Assembly: GCA_004297315.1 (NCBI GenBank)
Contig: SCTU01000125.1
Location: 1 to 9,430 of the forward strand
DNA: 9,430 bases
Direction: 5' to 3'
DNA from: Dehalococcoidia bacterium
GTDB taxonomy: Bacteria; Chloroflexota; Dehalococcoidia; UBA2979
Shown here: piece after piece, positions 6,200 to 9,430 of the stretch
Numbering within the stretch: position 1 is the stretch's first letter
Layout: every line of letters begins with the position of its first letter
Translations under genes and position numbers: made by a program
The notes under the pieces: model-generated
What the model was told of the DNA's origin: nothing
Databases searched by the model: none
What the model saw: the letters and a program-made list of their open reading frames with translations, nothing else

Positions 6200-8017
6200 G
6201 TGGAACAGTCACGCATCCGCAACTTCTCGATCATCGCCCACATCGACCACGGCAAATCCACGCTCGCCGACCGCATGCTGGAGGTCACGGGCGCTGTGGA
6301 CCCGCGCGACATGCGCGACCAGATGCTCGATTCGATGGAACTCGAGCGCGAGAAGGGCATCACGATCAAGGCCCAAGCCGTGCGGATGGACTACGCCGCC
6401 GCGGACGGCGGGCACTACGAACTGAACCTGATCGACACCCCCGGCCATGTGGACTTCACCTATGAGGTGTCTCGCGCGCTGGCCGCCTGCGAGGGTGCCG
6501 TGCTCGTCGTGGATGCCACGCAAGGCATCCAGGCGCAGACCCTCGCCAATGTCTATCTGGCGATGAACCTGAACCTCCGGCTGATCCCCGTCGTGAACAA
6601 GGTCGACCTGCCCTCGGCGGAGCCGGAGCGCGTCGCGAAGCAACTGACGGACATCATCGGTTTCGATCTGGACGAAGTGATCTTCGCCTCGGCGAAGTCC
6701 GGCATCGGTGTGAAAGACGTGCTGCAAGCCGTCGTGGAACGGATCCCCCATCCGACAGGCGAGCGGAACGCTCCGCTACGCGCGATGATTTTTGACGCGA
6801 AGTACGACACCTTCAAAGGCGTGGTCGCCTACGTCCGTGTGGTGGACGGCCGTGTCGACATGAGCCGCCGGCTCCGCTTGATCCAGCACGGTTCGCGCTT
6901 CGAGCCGGTCGAGATTGGCTACTTCCACCCGGCCCTCACCACCACCGGCTTCCTCGAGGCGGGCGAGGTCGGCTATATCGCCACCGGGTTGAAAGGCGTC
7001 CAGCAGACCCGCGTCGGCGACACGATCACGGTCGACGCGGACGGGGCGACGGAGCCCCTCGCCGGTTACCGGCCGGCGAAGGCCATGGTGTTCGCCGGCA
7101 TCTACCCGACGGACCCGGACCAGTACGGCGACTTTCGCGAGGCGCTCGAGAAACTGTCTCTCAACGACGCGGCGCTGCAATGGGAGCCGGAGACCAGCAC
7201 CGCGCTCGGTTTCGGGTTCCGCTGTGGCTTCCTCGGGCTGCTGCACATGGAGATCGTCCAGGAGCGCCTCGAGCGCGAGTTCGGCCTCGACCTGATCGCC
7301 ACTGCGCCGTCCGTCGAGTATCAGGTGACGAAGACTAACGGCACTGAGATCGAGATCGACTCGCCGGCGGAGTTGCCCCCGACCACGGAGATCGAGGAAG
7401 TGCGCGAGCCGTGGGTGAAGGTCTCCGTGACCGTCCCGGCGCGCTACATCGGCAGCGTCATGGGACTGGTGGCGGAACGCCGCGGCGAGTTCGACCACAC
7501 CGAGTACCTCGACCACGCGGAGGACGAGGGCGAGTCGCGGGTGCTGACGACCTACCACTTGCCGCTGTCCGAGATCCTGACGGAGTTCTACGACCAGTTG
7601 AAGTCGCGCACGGCCGGCTACGCCGCGATGGACTATCAGTTGGAGGCATACCGGGCAGCGCGCGTTTCCAAACTGGAGATCCTCGTGAACGGCGAGCCGG
7701 TGGATGCGTTGTCCTCGATCGTGCCGACGGAGAACGCCGCACACCAGGGACGGAAACTGGTGAGCGCGCTGAAGGACCTGATCCCACGGCAGATGTTCGA
7801 TGTCCCTCTACAGGCCGTCATCGGCGGGCGGATCGTCGCGCGCGAGACTGTGAAGGCGATGCGCAAGAACGTGTTGGCGAAGTGCTATGGCGGCGACATC
7901 ACGCGGAAGCGGAAGTTGCTGGAAAAGCAGAAAGCCGGCAAGAAGCGCATGAAGATGCTCGGGTCGGTCGAAGTGCCGCAGGAGGCCTTCATGGCCGTCC
8001 TGAAGATGCACGAGTAG
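6200..8017 (+). CDS. lepA: Elongation factor 4 (LepA), ribosomal translocation GTPase
   Basis: LepA is a ribosome-binding translational GTPase, known as a back-translocase or initiation/biogenesis factor. The product is 605 residues, the usual size. GTPase motifs are G1 AHIDHGKST (13-21), the G2 region EREKGITIKAQ (49-59), G3 DTPGH (79-83), G4 NKVD (133-136) and G5 SAK (164-166). Domain II follows from about 190, then EF-G-like domains III (GFGFRCGFLGLLHMEI, about 337-352) and V. The LepA-specific C-terminal domain ends with KCYGGDITRKRKLLEKQKAG and KRMKMLGSVEVPQEAF. The start is GTG at 6200, because MEQSRIRNFSIIAHIDHGKS aligns with family N-termini. It follows a terminator, so it begins a new unit, probably shared with fabV 82 bases downstream. 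Confidence 0.98.
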   Translation: MEQSRIRNFSIIAHIDHGKSTLADRMLEVTGAVDPRDMRDQMLDSMELEREKGITIKAQAVRMDYAAADGGHYELNLIDTPGHVDFTYEVSRALAACEGAVLVVDATQGIQAQTLANVYLAMNLNLRLIPVVNKVDLPSAEPERVAKQLTDIIGFDLDEVIFASAKSGIGVKDVLQAVVERIPHPTGERNAPLRAMIFDAKYDTFKGVVAYVRVVDGRVDMSRRLRLIQHGSRFEPVEIGYFHPALTTTGFLEAGEVGYIATGLKGVQQTRVGDTITVDADGATEPLAGYRPAKAMVFAGIYPTDPDQYGDFREALEKLSLNDAALQWEPETSTALGFGFRCGFLGLLHMEIVQERLEREFGLDLIATAPSVEYQVTKTNGTEIEIDSPAELPPTTEIEEVREPWVKVSVTVPARYIGSVMGLVAERRGEFDHTEYLDHAEDEGESRVLTTYHLPLSEILTEFYDQLKSRTAGYAAMDYQLEAYRAARVSKLEILVNGEPVDALSSIVPTENAAHQGRKLVSALKDLIPRQMFDVPLQAVIGGRIVARETVKAMRKNVLAKCYGGDITRKRKLLEKQKAGKKRMKMLGSVEVPQEAFMAVLKMHE

Positions 8018-8099
8018 CCGAAAGGCCGCCGTCGCACGGCTGCTGTCGCGTGCGCTAGCATCGCCTTCCGCCGGCGAGGAGTGCGAGGGAGCCCCGACA
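8018..8099 (+). promoter_or_regulatory. lepA-fabV gap with fabV ribosome binding site
   Basis: The gap has no convincing terminator, so read-through from lepA is likely. GAGGGA at 8085-8090 lies nine bases before the fabV ATG and is the probable ribosome binding site. TAGCAT at 8056-8061 could be a weak -10, but no matching -35 is seen. Confidence 0.4.
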
Positions 8100-9299
8100 A
8101 TGCCGCAAGTCGTCGTCGAGCCGCGCATTCGCGGGTTCATCTCGCTCACCGCCCACCCCGAGGGCTGCGCCGCCAACGTGCGCGAGCAAGTCGCGGTCGC
8201 GCGCACCGGAATCCCCGGGACTCCCGCCGGGCACATCAACTCCGTCCTCGTCATCGGCCATTCGACCGGCTACGGCCTGGCGAGCGCGATCGTCGCGGCC
8301 TTCGGCTACGGCGCGAAGACGCTCGGCGTCTGCTTCGAGAAGCCGCCGGAGGGCGACAAGACCGCTTCCGCCGGCTGGTACAACCTCGCCGAGGTCCATC
8401 GCCTCGCGAAGGAGCAGGGCCTCACCTTCCGCACGATCAACGGCGACGCCTTCTCTCCGGAAGTGAAGGCGGAGACGGTGCGGACGCTGCGCGACCAGGT
8501 CGGGCCGGTCGACCTTGTGATCTACTCGCTCGCCGCGCCGCGGCGGAAGGACGCGCAGGGCAACGTCTGGAACTCCACGTTGAAGCCGATCGGTGCCCCG
8601 TACCACGGCAAGGGCTTCGACCTCCGCAGCGAGGCGGTCACCGAATCCTCGATCGAGGCGGCCACCGACGAGGAGATCACGGGCACGATCAAGGTGATGG
8701 GCGGCGAAGACTGGAGGGAGTGGATCACGCTGCTCCACCGCGAGGGGCTGCTCGCGCCGAGTGCGCGCGCCATCGCGTACTCCTACATCGGGCCCGAGGT
8801 CTCCTCCGCCATCTACCGCCGAGGGACGATCGGACGGGCCAAGGAGGACCTGGAGCGCACGGCGCACGAACTGCATCGACTCCTGGACGACGGGAAGGGT
8901 GGCGGTGCCTGGGTCAGCGTGAACAAGGGCCTCGTCACCCAGGCGTCGAGCGCGATCCCAGCGGTCCCGCTTTACATCGCGATCCTGTTCAAGGTGATGA
9001 AGGACCAGGGCACCCACGAAGGCACGATTGAGCAGATGGTGCGCCTGTTCCGCGACCAGATCAGCCCCGGCCATACTCCCGACGTGGACGCCGAAGGACG
9101 GATCCGCCTCGACGACTGGGAGATGGCGCCGCCGGTGCAGACCGTGGTCGAGGAACTCTGGAACGAGACAACGACGGAGAACCTGGCGCTGACCACCGAC
9201 TACGCCGGCTTCAAGGCCGACTTCATGCGACTCTTCGGCTTCGGGATCGACGGCGTCGACTACTCCGCGCCGACCGAGGTCGACCGGCCGCTGGTCTAG
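8100..9299 (+). CDS. fabV: NADH-dependent trans-2-enoyl-ACP/CoA reductase, FabV/Ter family
   Basis: FabV catalyses the last step of each fatty-acid elongation cycle, reducing enoyl-ACP or enoyl-CoA. It is one of several unrelated-in-detail alternatives to FabI, and known members resist triclosan. The product is 399 residues, as in the family. Visible marks are PRIRGFISLTAHPEGC (8-23), the dinucleotide loop VIGHSTGYG (51-59), INGDAF (113-118), DLVIYSLAAP (138-147), and AYSYIG (226-231). The catalytic pair is Tyr239-x8-Lys248, the longer spacing that separates FabV from classical short-chain reductases. VTQASSAIPAVPLYI (279-293) and the C-terminal RLFGFGIDGVDY (377-388) are also conserved. The ATG at 8100 follows GAGGGA. 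The related Ter enzymes act on crotonyl-CoA, and the sequence alone does not settle ACP versus CoA. Confidence 0.96.
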   Translation: MPQVVVEPRIRGFISLTAHPEGCAANVREQVAVARTGIPGTPAGHINSVLVIGHSTGYGLASAIVAAFGYGAKTLGVCFEKPPEGDKTASAGWYNLAEVHRLAKEQGLTFRTINGDAFSPEVKAETVRTLRDQVGPVDLVIYSLAAPRRKDAQGNVWNSTLKPIGAPYHGKGFDLRSEAVTESSIEAATDEEITGTIKVMGGEDWREWITLLHREGLLAPSARAIAYSYIGPEVSSAIYRRGTIGRAKEDLERTAHELHRLLDDGKGGGAWVSVNKGLVTQASSAIPAVPLYIAILFKVMKDQGTHEGTIEQMVRLFRDQISPGHTPDVDAEGRIRLDDWEMAPPVQTVVEELWNETTTENLALTTDYAGFKADFMRLFGFGIDGVDYSAPTEVDRPLV

Positions 9300-9430
9300 C
9301 CGCCCTCGCCCAGCAGGTCATCGAGTTCGACCAGGCCGTCCGTCGAGGCGATCCGTGCGCGGATTGCCTCCAGTCGCTCCTGCGGCGCGCCCTCGAGGGC
9401 GGCCAGCGCGCAGCGGTACAGCGAGCGTGA
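9296..9430 (-). CDS. C-terminal end of an unidentified protein, cut by window edge
   Basis: A minus-strand frame is open from the right edge to a TAG at 9296-9298, giving 44 residues (starting SRSLYRCALAAL, ending DDLLGEGG). Third codon positions are strongly G or C, as in the confirmed genes, and the composition (Leu, Ala, Glu, Arg rich, one likely helix) is protein-like. The stop overlaps the fabV stop: the palindrome CTAG at 9296-9299 supplies TAG to both strands. I do not recognise the family, and too little is visible to assign one. Confidence 0.55.
   Translation of the reverse strand, partial: SRSLYRCALAALEGAPQERLEAIRARIASTDGLVELDDLLGEGG

Noticed and set aside
6776..7744. 322-residue open frame on the minus strand
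   Set aside because: It is antisense to lepA with no recognisable domain or ribosome binding site.
8055..9074. 339-residue open frame on the minus strand
   Set aside because: It is antisense to fabV, which has all family motifs; the frame is a GC-driven shadow.

Overview
The window is GC-rich bacterial chromosome from a lineage that uses GTG starts and encodes CCA in its tRNA genes. It also has a T-box leader on thrS. That combination fits Chloroflexota or a related high-GC, Gram-positive-like lineage better than a typical actinobacterium, where T-boxes mostly sit on ileS. This placement is an inference and no taxonomic marker was tested. Most of the content is housekeeping, and I found no phage, insertion sequence, CRISPR or defence genes.

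Left part (1-3529, minus strand). In transcription order there is a tRNA-Val(GAC) gene, then a promoter-like element and a structured T-box leader (about 3120-3333) in front of thrS. thrS encodes a threonyl-tRNA synthetase that lacks the N-terminal TGS domain. It is followed by a small lipoprotein of unknown function and by the N-terminal third of a biotin carboxylase that runs off the left edge. The T-box shows a putative ACC (Thr) specifier, a UGGAACC bulge flanked by two perfect helices, and a competing hairpin. The likely circuit is that uncharged tRNA-Thr raises synthetase expression.

Centre (3530-3972). A divergent intergenic region separates tRNA-Val from a plus-strand pair, tRNA-Lys(CTT) and tRNA-Leu(TAG). 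A consensus TTGACA with a 17-nt spacer precedes the Lys gene.

Right part (3973-9430, mostly plus strand). Two peptide/nickel-type ABC ATPase genes (DppD/OppD-like and DppF/OppF-like) follow the tRNAs directly, with no permease or binding-protein gene next to them. They end at a strong 12-bp hairpin. Then come lepA (elongation factor 4) and fabV (trans-2-enoyl-ACP/CoA reductase), probably read together. An unidentified minus-strand gene enters from the right edge, and its stop codon shares a CTAG with the fabV stop. FabV and the biotin carboxylase both suggest fatty-acid or acyl-CoA metabolism, but they are about 8 kb apart on opposite strands and need not be functionally linked.

The most informative non-coding element is the thrS T-box. 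The absence of a U-tract after its competing hairpin leaves the mode of control open.
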